64,000 bases of DNA from Beroe forskalii (GCA_011033025.1 WFMF01000004.1:1736001-1800000), one strand, 5' to 3'. Positions 49,601 to 60,894 are shown, counted from the stretch's first letter. Notes: a model not told the origin generated them from the sequence alone. Numbers and translations are program-made.

Positions 49601-52600
49601 TCCAGTCCTTTAGGAGGAGTTTAGCAGCTGCCGCAGTGTCAGGCGCCCCGCCAGCCACCAGCTTACCGAACCTAAACGCCAGCAAGGAGGTCAGTTCATG
49701 AGCAGTGGAAAAGGGCTCAATCTGGTAGTGCTCTGCTAGCTGCCCTACTCCACAGTACTCCATTATCAGCTCTATCGGCTTAACCGGGTCCTCCAAGTTA
49801 TCCAACTTGACAGCGTTCTGGATGGTAGCAAGCGGGCCCACGTTGGCAGACATAACGACGCCAGGACTGTCAAGTAGCTTGATGTTCTTATCCAGTTCTA
49901 CCTGAGGTTGGGTACGCAATCAGAACAACGTATGAAAACATGGACCATAAGTAACGAATCAGAGCCATATGACATACCCCTGATATAATGAAGGCTCAAG
50001 AAAGACAGGACACAAGATAAATCCCTATCCAAATAAATCTCACTACTTCTACTGCAATTAGAAAGCAATTTAAGATATGACAATGCCACACTACTCATGT
50101 TACCTCCTGCACCGACTTGGTGACGCCTGGGACAGCCCCCACGTGACAGGACCTGTTACGCAGCAGGGAGTTGATGAGGGAACTCTTACCCACGTTAGGC
50201 AGTCCTATTACACCTACTCTGATGCTGGTCCGGATTCCTTTGTTACGCGTGTAGTTTACCAGTAGCTGCAGCATTTGGGAGATTAGAAGGTCTTCAGGCG
50301 ACCACCAAATATCCGGTGATATTCCAGCTTCATCAGGTCAATTTAACAATTTACCAGTGTACCTATAGCACGTCAAATAGCCTATCGATAGTAATGATTT
50401 AACAATTTCAAGATACCTTAGGAGGTTTATTTATAAAGGTTGTAATTTGGGGATTTTTCAGAAAAATCCCAATTTTTTCATCCACCATGAAATTTCGAAA
50501 TGACGTCATTATCATATGTTAACAAGAGTAATGACTTGAAAAATCCCCATATTTTCAACCTACCAAAATTTGAAACACCGAAATTTAATCCCAAATAAAT
50601 ACACCTCCTAAGGTAAGTCATTGCCTGTACTAAGTACTTTTATCCTTCCTACCTAGCTTGGTAAGCTCCCGGGCTCCTAAACACGAACTAGAAGCAAACA
50701 TCTTGTGGTTAACCCCCATGACATCCACTGTGGACTGCTTGAGATGTGCTCGCTGAGTCTGGGTGTTGGCTTTGAACAGGACTGTGGGGAACTGTTTGGA
50801 AAGGTGCTTGTACCACGACTTGGCAATGTCAGGCGGTACCAGGTCGATCTTGTTCAGAACGAGGATCAAGCGCTTTGAGTAGTTAGATAGCACTGCTTTC
50901 TCTGCCTGAGAGCAATCTTATATTAGACAAGAATTCAGTGTTTTCACGTAAATTCTACACATTACATTACCTCAGACAAAACCGCAAGCGGTCGTCATAG
51001 CAACCCCCTCACAGAGTCACAGGGGCGCCGCTTTTTAATTGTTTGAGGTTATTACGATCTAAACATACGTTATTAGGCGTTCGAAATAGAAATCATTCGT
51101 TAAAATCGTTGAAATAGTAATTTCCCTAATTTCTACAAAACGTCCGCGTGAACTCACGTGCAAAAATTTGTTATATGGACCTGGATTCATGTTTCTCTAT
51201 TGCATTGTGACTTGTTTCCAATCAAATCAAGTCGAAAATTCGGTCTTAAGACTCAAATTTCAAATTTGCCTAATTTCTACAAAACGTCCACGTGAACTCA
51301 CGTGCACTTCATTTCCAAGGGCCATTTCTTGTTATATTCAAGTATCAAGTAGATCAAAATGTTGATTCAGTCACTATCATGTAGCAGAACAGCCCTGTAC
51401 TTTTGAAACTTGGCCTGAAATTTGACTTGGCCAAATTTTCGACTTTTTCGCGCGGCTCAAATTTACGTTTTTGAGGGGCCACCACACCTTCCCCTTAAAT
51501 CGGGAAGACTTGAAACTTTACCCTTGATATTTGACTGAAAATAACATTGAATCGCCTGGAAAAGATGGAGCAATGTTGGTGAGCTGAGATATAGATGCTC
51601 AAAGTCACCATATTTTGGCCTAGTAAAGATCCTCGATTTTTGAGGCCCCCCACGACCTCATTTTTCACCAATCACCATGAAACTTCTTTTGTGGCTAAAT
51701 CTCGAGGTCTTGATGCTACATAAGTCGGAAAACATGACGCGGTAGAAAACTTTTCAGATACAGTGCTTCAAGTGGTCCAAAATTACGTTTTTCGCTAAAA
51801 ATCGTGATTTAATCGATTTTGATGACGTCACAACAGCAAAAAATCAGATCCATAAAACTTCCTACATAGCCTAAGCCACAATTTCATCCTAGCTGAAAAA
51901 AACCTGCCCTCGATCAAGGCTCTACCATTTGTGGTTCTCGATATCTCAGCGATTCAAATTTGGTCCTGAATTATCAGCTATAAGTATATAAGTATATAAG
52001 TAAGTATATAAACCATAGACAAAACCGCAAGTTATCGTCATAGCAACCTCCCCTCACAGAGTCCAGGGCGCCGCTTTTAATTGTTTGAAGTTATTACGAT
52101 CTAAACATACGTTATTAGGCGTTCGAAATAGAAATCATTCGTTAAAATCGTTGAAATAATTTCCCTAATTTCTACAAAACATCACTTGGGAACTCACGTG
52201 CAAAATTTATATGGACGGAATCATGTTTCTCTATTGCATTGTGACTTGTTTCAATCAAATCAAGTCGAAAATTCGATCTTAAGACTCAAATTTCAAATTT
52301 GCCTAATTTCTCAAAACATCCACGTGAACTCCGTACTTCATTCCATGGGCCATTTCTTGTTCTATTCAAGTACCAAGTAAGTTAAAATGTTTTCAGTCAC
52401 TATCATATAGTACAACAGCCCTTTTTTGAATTCGGCCAAATTGGACTTAACCAAATTTTCGACTTTTCCGCTGGCTCAAATTTACGTTTTTGAGGGGCTA
52501 CACACCAAATCAGTTGAAACTTTTTACCCTTGATATTTGACTGAAAAGAACATTGATATGCCTGGAAAATTGGAGCAATGTTGGTGGCTGAGAGATATAG

Positions 52601-55600
52601 ATGCTCAAAGTCACCATATTTTTGGCCTAGTAAAGATCCTCGATTTTGGAGGCCTCACGACCTCATTTTCACCAATCACCATGAAACTTCTTTGGCTAAA
52701 TCTGAGTCTTGTTTTACCATAACATGGGTTGTATTTAGTTATATTTTCATGGAATTATCAACTCTGAAGTCCTCTAAAGAAGACGGCGGGGGCAACTGAC
52801 ATCACTATCATACCAGAGAATATTTAGAATTGTATGACTTTATGAGAATAGCTCGCAGAGAAAGAAAATAATTAATATATTCAGTTTCTGTACGCACCCA
52901 AAGAGAAAAAACAATAGCTTTTTAGGGGCAAGCTACGTGCAATGTGTTCTTAATACTCATAAAGTCATAATAATGAAATAATCAAACCAACGAAACAATG
53001 ACACAATGACACAATACTAAGACAATAATATATTGACCTACTGCAAGTGGAAAGTGCGTCAAGTCTTTTGACTCCAACAAAATTTGATTGAAACAATGGG
53101 TTAAGCTTCTCAAGTCGTAGAGCTAAATACTAAACACACGCGACCCCCTTATAACGCGTTTTCATGCGAGGCTCGAGTACTCAATTTACATAAATAAGTT
53201 GTGTTTACAATGCTACTTTAGAATATGTGACTGCTCTCATTCTCTCGACGCATGCTCCCAGGGTTCCATGGACTTTACTCATGGACATAAATATTCTTAT
53301 CTTAACTTTCCTAATATATGAGCCAAAACTGGGGCTGGGAACGAGGTATGTAAATTTTGAAGCCGCCAAAGCGATTTCACCCGATGTCGGACCGCACCAT
53401 CATTGTAACAGAATTGATACCAGTGTTAACGAGGAACGAGGAACGTTCTTGGGTGACCCCACGGGGACAGATTTTAAAAGTTGTCCGTTCCGTCCGAACA
53501 GTATTGCTTGTTCAGGGAAATCATCTGAAATTGAACTTGCGGAGTGCCTCTCTGACAGCTGGTCATGCTTGATACTTGAGGAACGCATTTGTGACGACTT
53601 TTACCACTGCTTAACTGACGAGTGTGGTTGCAATGATGATGATGAAAGGTTTAACTGTGCGGACGGCATCGGATGTGTTGAGCTCAGACAGGCTTGCGAT
53701 GGTATATATGATTGCTTAGATCGATCAGATGAGCTTATTTGTGACACACTATTAGACATCCCTTGTAAATCTAGAGATGGCGATAAGGATGGGGCCATAA
53801 GATAAGACTTGTCTATGTATCTCAATACGCCCTATGTCACGCATCATATTTAGATAATTCTGCTTATCAGACCATAGAAAAAAGTCCATGATGTGACCTG
53901 TGATCCTGAGGAGTTGTGTGAAAATTTCACTTCATTACTGACCAATAACGGTGTACAAGAAAATACGATTTCATGTGTAAAAAAGTTGGCTCACGGAGTG
54001 CCCTTTGATCATGATCAAGGGATATCCCGGATATCTAATACAACAGCGTATTGCTTAAGGGTGTGCGAAGGTCTGATATCACCATCACTCTGCAAGAATA
54101 TTGACTTTGATTATAGCTATTTGAGACCTAAATCCTTAGCATTTTACTGCACTAACCCTGATAAAATTTATTGGCATGAATTTGATAATTTTACTTACCA
54201 ACGTCAATCAATATCCTCTTACGGAATTTGTAACGGGAAATATGATTGTTTAGATAAATCAGACGAAATAAATTGTTTGGGGAGAGTTTATTGTTCTTCT
54301 GAGCAAACAAATCACAATTATTCTAGTGAAGAAGTTTCGTGGGTGGTTCCAAACAAGATTTGCGATGGTATCAAAGACTGTCAAAACGGTCTTGATGAGT
54401 GTTCAAACTGCTCACGAGGAACATTCTCGTCAGATGAATTCATAATTAAGAACCATGGTATCTTTATTTGGTTGGTTCTAACATGTTGCTTTAATCTGTT
54501 TATGAACTCTCTGGCTGCTGTAAAGGAGATTAGATCGAAATGGTTAAACACTCCAAGACACATAAAAATTGATAGGATACTGAAAATACAGATTTGCATC
54601 TATGATGGACTTCTAGGGGTTTACTTACTGGCACTCATCATTGCCAATGTTAAATTCTTTGGAAACTACTGCATCTTTGACCATGCCTGGCGGTCTGGGT
54701 GGGTATGCAAATGTCTGGGAGTGCTCTACAGTATCTCAAGTCATGGCTCTCTTGTCACAGTCTTCCTCATGAGTTGCACCCGGGTTTACAAATGTGTCAT
54801 GACTTACTCGACAGGCTTTTCATTAAGAGCAATAATTGCAATATCGGCACTTTCAGCTGTCTTAAACCAAGTCCATTCTGTTGTTCCAGTCATTCCTGTG
54901 GGAAGCATCCAGGATATTTTCCGGATTAGGATCATGTTCTCACAAGCTAACCCATTCGTCATGACAAGTTCTGATGACCACTCTGCTCATATTGATCGGC
55001 TATACCGTCAGTATTTCCAGCCAAATGATTCTGATGCGGGAATTTATGAGAAATTAAAGGCACTGAGATCAGTAACCAATCGGCCATCCTATTTTGATTA
55101 CACTGAGCTTTCCTTTTACAGCTGGTCACCAGTGTGTATCAATGATATATTTGGGTACAGGGAATCTCTTAAAGTTTACAAAATAGTCTACATTACAAGC
55201 ATTTCTATTTTATTGATTTGCATCACTGTGTTTTATGTGATAATCTTATATGTCTTTACAGAATCTCGGCGGAAAATCAATCCAGCAGGTCAGGATGACA
55301 AAGATTTTCAACTCAAAGTAAAGGTATCACTGATCATCGGAACAAAACTTGTATCGTGGTTGATCATCATCGGTACAATGATTTACTACAACTTCACGAG
55401 GGAAAGCGTTCCTGATATCTGGTTTGAAATAACCGCGATTTGCATAATACCAGTCAATAGTCTCCTCAATCCAGTGTTCAACTCTGGTCTGGTGAATGCT
55501 TCAGCTATAAGCAAGTGGTGCTCATGTTGCAAGGATGGTGAGAAGAAAACAGAGGAGATAGAACTAAATGATATTGGAGAGAAACGCCAAACTGATTAAC

Positions 55601-58600
55601 AGTGGTATGACTCAACAGACTTTGCACTTTTGTAGAATCCGATAGAAGTTTATGATAAATTAATACCTAATCATTTTGGGAGCTTTGCAGACACCACCAA
55701 GACGAAGTCGAGGCGGTTGCATAGTTCGAAAACTTTAGAAGGTATCAATTAATTAATTATCATACAGCCACGTTGTCTTAAACTGTGGTTATTTGGGCAT
55801 TTGAAGTTCGTACGTACATCTTACTACTTATAATTCTTCCTCATATATAAATTAATAAATAAATATATATCTGTCTGTCCGGTCTTCCTTATATATAGCC
55901 ACAGACCTCTCTGACACCACTCAGTACCCAATCAAGCATACCGATGATCGGAATGCTCATACGAAAGTACCAGTGACGTTTGACACCACCAGGTATATAG
56001 ACATCATAGAGGAGTAGGCACACCCGATTAAAATATGACCTCATCACTGATAAGAACTACAGTACTAAATTGTACTTTTGTACTGTACGAATTGCTGAAG
56101 CGAAAAATTGGAGAACGGTGGCCGGAGGCCACGGGCCCTGCTAGTAATTATTAATTGTGACAACCATTTATGAAACAGATGAACAATTTGAGAAAGGGTT
56201 TTCGTTTCAGCTTTTTTTTCTTTTTTCAGTAAAAATATTTGATTATTACTTATTTGATAATATTGTAGAGTCTATATTATGATATCATTATGCTTCATGT
56301 GCTGTTAAGTCGTGTTATGACTTGTGTTTCCTATGTTACATTAAACGTTAGCCCAAAATTTCGCCTGAATTAAGAATATTATGCTCCAAGAAATAATCAC
56401 AGAAATCATCAATTTATTTGGCGGAGCGTAATCTAAAGAGGTTTAGGTACTCATTTGTGGATGATGCCTAACCGATCGATATGCCTCATTCAGAAGAGAA
56501 GTTTTTACAGTTACAAAATAACACCAACGCGCCTGAGGAGAAGTTGAAAAAACGCAGTCGCCCCTCTCAAATTTTTGCAAAAGTTTCATTCAGCTCAGTG
56601 CATCCAACAGGAAGCAATCGTCGTGGACTGTGGAGGCAGCTTGTTTTTTCTTATTTTGGGATCAGTGGAAAATGGGCTGTATGCCGGTGTAGCTCCCGAA
56701 TTCGGACGTTCTCGTCGAGGACTCCCAAATCAGATTGGTTATTCCAAAAAATTATCGATATGTTATTGGAAAGTGATTGAGAAGTAGTAAGCGCGACATG
56801 TTACTATGTTACGCATCTCAGTCAATTTCCAATCACTCTCGGTGGACAATCTCTGGATTTTGAAATTACACAAAAACGATAATCGACGATAAAACGATTA
56901 TCGAACGATAATCGTTTTAAAAACGATGATCGCAAAAATCTTTTCAAAAAGCGATAATCGTTTATTATAAACAATAATCGTTTTTAAAAACGATAATCGC
57001 ATGATAATCGGTTTTTAAAACGATTATCGCGCAATTATCGTTTTGAAGACGATATTTCTATCAGTTGTATGATAATCGTTTCAAAAACTACTTTTTGGTC
57101 ATAATTTGGTCAGTCTCCCATATACGAGAGTCTTCATTATCTATGACAATGACGTCACTTGAGAAATAAAATTAAGTGCATCTAGCGCTTTAAGGATCAG
57201 GATTCAGGAATAGGATCAGGATTTGTTAGGTTCAGGGTAAGGATCAAGGTTAGAGTTTTGATAAGGGTTAAGTTTATGGTTAGGGTGCACAAATATTGAC
57301 GTTTAGATCTGTGACGTCACTCAGAGCCGTTTACATGGGAGATCTTCCAGATCGTGGATCACTAAATCGTGGATCAAAAGATCGAAGCTCACGGCAGTAT
57401 CCAAGTTGCCCAACACACTTAGTGGAATTCCACTATCGAGTTAGTGGAATTCTACTATCGACTTAGTAGACTTCCATTAACTGATAGTGGACTTCCATTA
57501 TGAGATAGTAGACTTCCATTAAGAGATAGTGGGATTCCACTACGAGTTAATAGACGTCCACTATCTCTGATGAGACTTTTGATTGAGAGAAAGTTGACTC
57601 AAATGGTAGCTGAATTCCAAATAGTCTGATCTGACAACATTGCGCGCATGTGATACGGTGAATTTCAGTCAAACCTATCCGCGGCTCACGCAAACCAAAT
57701 CAATTTTGGTGACCGACTCAAGTTGCCATTTTCCATTTGGCGACGTTCAATTCTGCGACGCTCGACGGTTGTATTGCTAAAGCATTACCTGAGGAGGCTT
57801 GGTGTAGAACTGGACGGACCCGTTGCTCCAGTCCTTAAGGAGGAGTTTAGCAGCTGCCGCAGTGTCAGGCGCCCCGCCAGCCACCAGCTTACCGAACCTA
57901 AACGCCAGCAAGGAGGTCAGTTCATGAGCAGTGGAAAAGGGCTCAATCTGGTAGTGCTCTGCTAGCTGCCCTACTCCACAGTACTCCATTATCAGCTCTA
58001 TCGGCTTAACCGGGTCCTCCAAGTTATCCAACTTGACTGCGTTCTGGATGGTAGCAAGCGGGCCCACGTTGGCAGACATAACGACGCCAGGACTGTCAAG
58101 TAGCTTGATGTTCTTATCCAGTTCTACCTGAGGTTGGGTACGCAATCAGAGCAACGCATGAAAACATGGACCTAAAGTAACGAATCAGAGCCATATGACA
58201 TACCCCTGATATAATGAAGGCTCAAGAAAGACAGGACACAAGAAAAATCCCTATCCAAATAAATCTCACTACTTCTACTGCAATTAGAAAGCAATTTAAG
58301 ATATGACAATGCCACACTACTCATGTTACCTCCTGCACCGACTTGGTGACGCCAGGGACAGCCCCCACGTGACAGGACCTGTTACGTAGCAGGGAGTTGA
58401 TGAGGGAACTCTTACCCACGTTAGGTAGTCCTATCACACCTACTCTGATGCTGGTCCGGATACCTTTGTTACGCGTGTAGTTAACCAGTAGCTGCAGCAT
58501 AGGGGAGGTTAGAAGGTCTTCAGGCGACCACCAAGCATCCGGTGATAAATTCCAGCTTCATCAGTCTATCAATTTATCAATTTACCAGTGAAGCTATAGG

Positions 58601-60380
58601 CATAGCACGACAAATAGCTTATCGATTGTAATGATTTTACAATTTTAAGATTACTCTTCAGTCTCAAATAGACGGGGGGCTGTAATAACTGTCCCCCAGT
58701 GCAAGTTTTTCGAAAATGTCGTAAAAAGGGGGCTTTCAAATAAGAGGGGGGTGGTGAATTTGAATCGAATGGTTCGCAATAAGAAAGCTGTGAGAATATC
58801 GGGACTCAATGGTTTGCTGATAAAAGTCATCATCAACATAAATCTGAAAAAAAAGAGCGTGGTTCTGGGAAAACTGTTGTCAAAGCTTTCAGATTTCTGC
58901 TTGATAACTGTAGAATTCCAACAAAAGATTTGAATTTTCTTTTGATTTATTTGTATATTTTTCAAAATTTCCAAATTTATTTTAACGGGGAGGGTGTTAA
59001 ATAACTGTCCCCCACCGTAGTAAAAATCCATAAAACTGCAATCGTCTCCCCCACCCCCACCCCGTCTATTTGAGACTGAAGAGTATATGCCATAAGTCAT
59101 TGCCTGTACTAAGTACTTTTATCCTTCCTACCTAGCTTGGTAAGCTCCCGGGCTCCTAAACACGAACTAGAAGCAAACATCTTGTGGTTAACCCCCATGA
59201 CATCCACTGTGGACTGCTTGAGATGTGCTCGCTGAGTCTGGGTGTTGGCTTTGAACAGGACTGTGGGGAACTGTTTGGAGAGGTGCTTGTACCACGACTT
59301 GGCAATGTCAGGCGGTACCAGGTCGATCTTGTTCAGGACTAGGATCAAGCGCTTTGAGTAGTTCGATAGCACTGCTTTCTCTGCCTGAGAGCAATCTTAT
59401 ATTAGACAAGAATTCAGTGTTTTCACGTAAATTCTACACATTACATTATATGATTTAAAGATAAAACTGTGACACATATTGGATGTGACACATATAGTCT
59501 ACAATTCTATAAAGTGAAGTGTATAATATGAATTGGAAGTTTCAAAGTCAATAGGTTTCCCAGGGCCCAGGTCTGTCAAACACTTTGGGTGTTCACGTGA
59601 CCTAGCCTGCACAATTCAGGTGGAGTTTTAACACCCACCTCTTTGCACCTGCAGCCCTCAGGGTCCCTGGCATCCAGGACCTGCAGGACCACATCAGCCT
59701 GCTCCACAACCTTCCTAAACTCCTTGTAGAACGACCTCTTTACCCCATCCTTCACTTGTATACTGGGGAAGGGATATTAGATCACACGCCTGTTTAAGTG
59801 TCTATTATTTGTTACAGGTGACTCTAACATGAATATACAAACCGATTGAGGGTTAAATTTTAATTAGAATTGTATTCGCTTCATTGAGTAAAAGAAAAAA
59901 GTTTTTTATAGAAACCAAGAAAAATATAGGGGGTGTTTAGTTTCTAAAATATCATACCCTTCCGTAGAGCCCTCTGTATCAGCTGCATCATTGAAGTTCT
60001 TCTGTCGCTCGGCAGCATTCTCTATGAGATCACTTAGTGATCGAATCTGAAGGGAGGACAAGGGACTAATGTTAAAAAGCTGTCAATTTTTAGAAGTTTC
60101 TACTTCTCAACTCAAAAAACTCTAAAACTTCATTTATCTTTTATCAGCTTTAATTTTGGTAACATACAGTAGTCAAGGAACCCACTAAAGTGCTAGGATT
60201 AGCCAACGAGACCTGTTCGAAGCCGTTCTGTCGCTTGTGTTTCTGAGACTCCTTCCTCTTCTCAAGGCGTTTAGTGAGTGTCTCAGGCTGGAACTTCTTA
60301 CACGATCCAATGGGGTGCTGCTTGGTGGTCGTGGATTGTTTGGTGCCCGCTCCTGACTTCGTCTTACCTTTCTTACCCAT
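40659..60380 (-). CDS. GNL3L: nucleostemin-family GTPase GNL3L with duplicated G-domain exons
   Basis: Exons: 60168-60380, 59958-60046, 59639-59762, then a cassette present twice (copy B 59132-59384, 58330-58517, 57789-58127; copy A 50653-50905, 50104-50291, 49563-49901), and the last exon 40659-41042. With one cassette the frame is 529 residues. Motifs: basic N terminus ([17 protein letters not shown]), [16 protein letters not shown]4 NKIDLVP, G1 [14 protein letters not shown]3 LLDSPGVV (circularly permuted order), then [13 protein letters not shown] and a Lys-rich tail. GNL3L acts in the nucleolus in pre-rRNA processing and ribosome assembly. The cassette is 780 nt and phase 0/0, so one or both copies can be spliced in. 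Receptor genes lie antisense inside introns. GNL3L is favoured over GNL3 because the intact DSPG and the region after the G domain match GNL3L. Confidence 0.92.
41674..46564 (+). pseudogene. LDLa-domain 7TM receptor, copy A (interrupted)
   Basis: The 5' part (41674-42054) encodes a signal-peptide-like segment ([15 protein letters not shown]) and the start of the ectodomain. It is broken by a 2.5-kb insertion that supplies a stop, then resumes at 44562. A net 8-bp insertion near 44600 shifts the frame. The remainder, in frame from about 44740 and open 44855-46564, has LDLa modules ([30 protein letters not shown]) and seven hydrophobic segments, from [19 protein letters not shown] to [24 protein letters not shown] stands at the DRY position and NPVFNS at the NPxxY position. 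LDLa ectodomains occur in GRL101- and relaxin-type rhodopsin-family GPCRs. It lies antisense in a GNL3L intron. Confidence 0.8.
42055..44558. mobile_element. 2.5-kb foldback element with inverted tandem arrays
   Basis: Termini TAGTACAGTCAAA and TTTGACTGTACTA are inverted. The arms continue through CTTTCCACACCTCTCCGAG and TAGCCGAGGCGCAGCCGAC. The left half then carries direct repeats of about 175-180 bp (GGCTCAGGAAGGTCGTAGAG ... ATGGGCCAAAAACCA), and the right half carries the same units inverted, around an (AT)n centre near 43290. CAC flanks both ends (42052-42054, 44559-44561), and copy B has the empty site TTTTACCACTGCTTAAC. No transposase. A 3-bp duplication is compatible with PIF/Harbinger or CACTA mobilisation. 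Confidence 0.9.
46667..46785. mobile_element. 119-bp hairpin MITE (copy A only)
   Basis: GGTCATTTTGCCTAACTGGA at the left pairs with TCCAGTTAGGCCAAATGACC at the right. Copy B has no such hairpin but has a different insertion (55693-56144) at the matching place, just downstream of the receptor coding region. Confidence 0.8.
47820..48000. repeat. array of CGATTATCG palindromes, copy A
   Basis: Repeated ACGATAATCG / CGATTATCGT motifs in alternating orientation separated by TTTTAAAA. The same array, longer and better kept, lies at 56870-57085 in copy B. Non-coding. Confidence 0.75.
48023..49158. mobile_element. telomere-like MITE, copy 3, split by a mariner-like element
   Basis: Left end AGTCTCCCATATAAACGAGA with TCATTATCTA, right end GCCGTTTACATGGGAGA, with TAGCGCTTTAAGG and GGTTAGGG-like units between. 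It is interrupted at the TA of ATCTATGAC by a 0.9-kb element; copy 4 at 57112 is uninterrupted. Confidence 0.85.
48057..48957. mobile_element. mariner-like foldback MITE with TA target duplication
   Basis: Ends CAAGGTTGGTAATAAGTCGG and CCGACTTATTACCAACCCTG are inverted and flanked by TA (48055-48056, 48958-48959). The pairing continues through GCAGCCAAAACCATAGAAGT and ACAAATCATT. The unoccupied TA is seen in copy B near 57140. No transposase ORF, so it was presumably mobilised in trans by a Tc1/mariner enzyme. Confidence 0.88.
49160..49320. repeat. GATCGTGGATCA short tandem repeat, copy A
   Basis: Units of about 15-16 bp (AGATCGTGGATCAATAGATC type) make an artefactual Asp-Arg-Gly-Ser-Leu open frame. 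Copy B has only two or three units, followed by a different repeat of about 31 bp (57400-57560, TAGTGGAATTCCACTATCGA type). Confidence 0.8.
50416..50613. mobile_element. 198-bp TA-flanked MITE in a GNL3L intron (copy A only)
   Basis: CCTTAGGAGGTTTATTTATA at the left and AATACACCTCCTAAGG at the right are inverted, with TA on both sides (50414-50415, 50614-50615). Copy B lacks it but carries another MITE within about ten bases of the same point. Confidence 0.85.
50972..52710. repeat. two tandem units of the dispersed repeat between duplication copies
   Basis: Unit 1 (50972-52014) and unit 2 (52015-52710) both start GACAAAACCGCAAG and share GCCGCTTTTAATTGTTTGA, GAAATCATTCGTTAAAATCG, CACGTGAACTCACGTG-like boxes and GGAGCAATGTTGGTG. 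Unit 2 is more deleted. The family also occurs at 1.7 and 33.4 kb. They separate copies A and B exactly. Confidence 0.85.
53227..55599 (+). CDS. LDLa-domain 7TM receptor, copy B (near-intact)
   Basis: Open frames 53227-53805 and 53893-55599 lie in the same frame and together cover a leader, an ectodomain with at least three LDLa modules ([46 protein letters not shown]) and a full 7TM domain ending in an acidic/basic tail. They are separated by an out-of-frame stretch of about 30 codons: relative to copy A one G is missing from a G-run near 53794 and one A is added to an A-run near 53884. This is either a real double lesion or two homopolymer errors. It would act as a plasma-membrane receptor of the rhodopsin class; the ligand is unknown. 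The NPxxY motif is replaced by NPVFNS. It is nested antisense in a GNL3L intron. Confidence 0.8.
55693..56144 (+). mobile_element. Helitron-like insertion in copy B ending CTAG|T
   Basis: Present only in copy B. The right end has stem GTGGCC-GGA-GGCCAC, then GGGCCCTG and CTAG followed by T, very like the terminus at 2585-2607. The left end near 55693 does not show a clear 5' TC. No Rep/helicase coding. Confidence 0.5.
56870..57085. repeat. array of CGATTATCG palindromes, copy B
   Basis: At least ten ACGATAATCGT or CGATTATCG motifs, several as adjoining inverted pairs around TTTTAAAA, so many alternative hairpins are possible. More copies than in the copy A counterpart. Confidence 0.8.
57112..57343. 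mobile_element. telomere-like MITE, copy 4 (uninterrupted)
   Basis: AGTCTCCCATATACGAGAG and GCCGTTTACATGGGAGA ends, TATCTATGACAATGACGTCA intact, TAGCGCTTTAAGG, and degenerate GGTTAGGG units. It provides the empty site for the mariner-like element of copy A. Confidence 0.88.
58654..59083. mobile_element. 430-bp TA-flanked MITE in a GNL3L intron (copy B only)
   Basis: Inverted ends CTCTTCAGTCTCAAATAGAC followed by GGGG, at both borders, with TA on each side (58652-58653, 59084-59085). The interior repeats TAATAACTGTCCCCC-like segments in inverted order. No ORF of note. Confidence 0.88.
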
Positions 60381-60894
60381 GTGACTCAGTTAGTAAGCGG
60401 TAAAAGAGTCAGATTTTAGGAATATTATTGAATTTCATTTCATATATATGACATGAATTGTAAGTTGTAGGACGAAAATTCACTTCAGTCCCATAACTGC
60501 AAAGGGGTAAGGTACTACAAAATGTGATAATACCATGTTTTGAAAAACGAAGAAATTTCTACATCTGAAGTTAAATTTACAGATATATTTACATGGAATA
60601 CAATTTATAAATACAAGATAAGATGAATTCTGGATTGTAGTTAATTGGGTTACATGAAAGCATTAAGTCAAATAATGAAAGATTAGATATTACTTTATCA
60701 GATTCCTGACGTCAGCAGTCTACTAAAACACAACCAATTTTGTGATATTATGTATCATATTCATTGTTTAGTGTTTACTGCTAAGTACTTGTACACATTG
60801 GTAGCAATTCTATTTCTTCTTGAAGTATATCAGATAGATCTTGTGAACAAGTCGTAGAGTCGTTCATCAGATAAATAGAATCTATATACTCTAC
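60381..60894. promoter_or_regulatory. GNL3L upstream / calcineurin-B-like downstream spacer
   Basis: About 510 bases between the GNL3L start and the stop of the next minus-strand gene. AT-rich with no ORF. It must contain the GNL3L promoter and the 3' UTR of the EF-hand gene. I see no firm TATA or initiator motif. Confidence 0.4.

Larger units (their letters stand above)
41174..50969. repeat. segmental duplication, copy A
   Basis: Homology with copy B begins at CTTGTTTTACCATAACATGG (about 41174 here and 52711 there) and ends at CTACACATTACATTA (about 50969 and 59447). Both breakpoints lie in GNL3L introns. Copy A is longer because of a 2.5-kb foldback element, a 0.9-kb mariner-like element, a block of about 375 bp (47030-47405) and a small hairpin (46667-46785), all absent from B. 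The sequence between the copies (50970-52710) consists of two units of a dispersed repeat. Confidence 0.92.
52711..59447. repeat. segmental duplication, copy B
   Basis: Tandem partner of 41174-50969. It lacks the large foldback, the mariner-like element and the 375-bp block of copy A, and so shows their empty sites. It has its own insertions at 55693-56144 and 58654-59083. GNL3L exons 4-6 and the receptor are in the same arrangement as in copy A. Confidence 0.92.
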
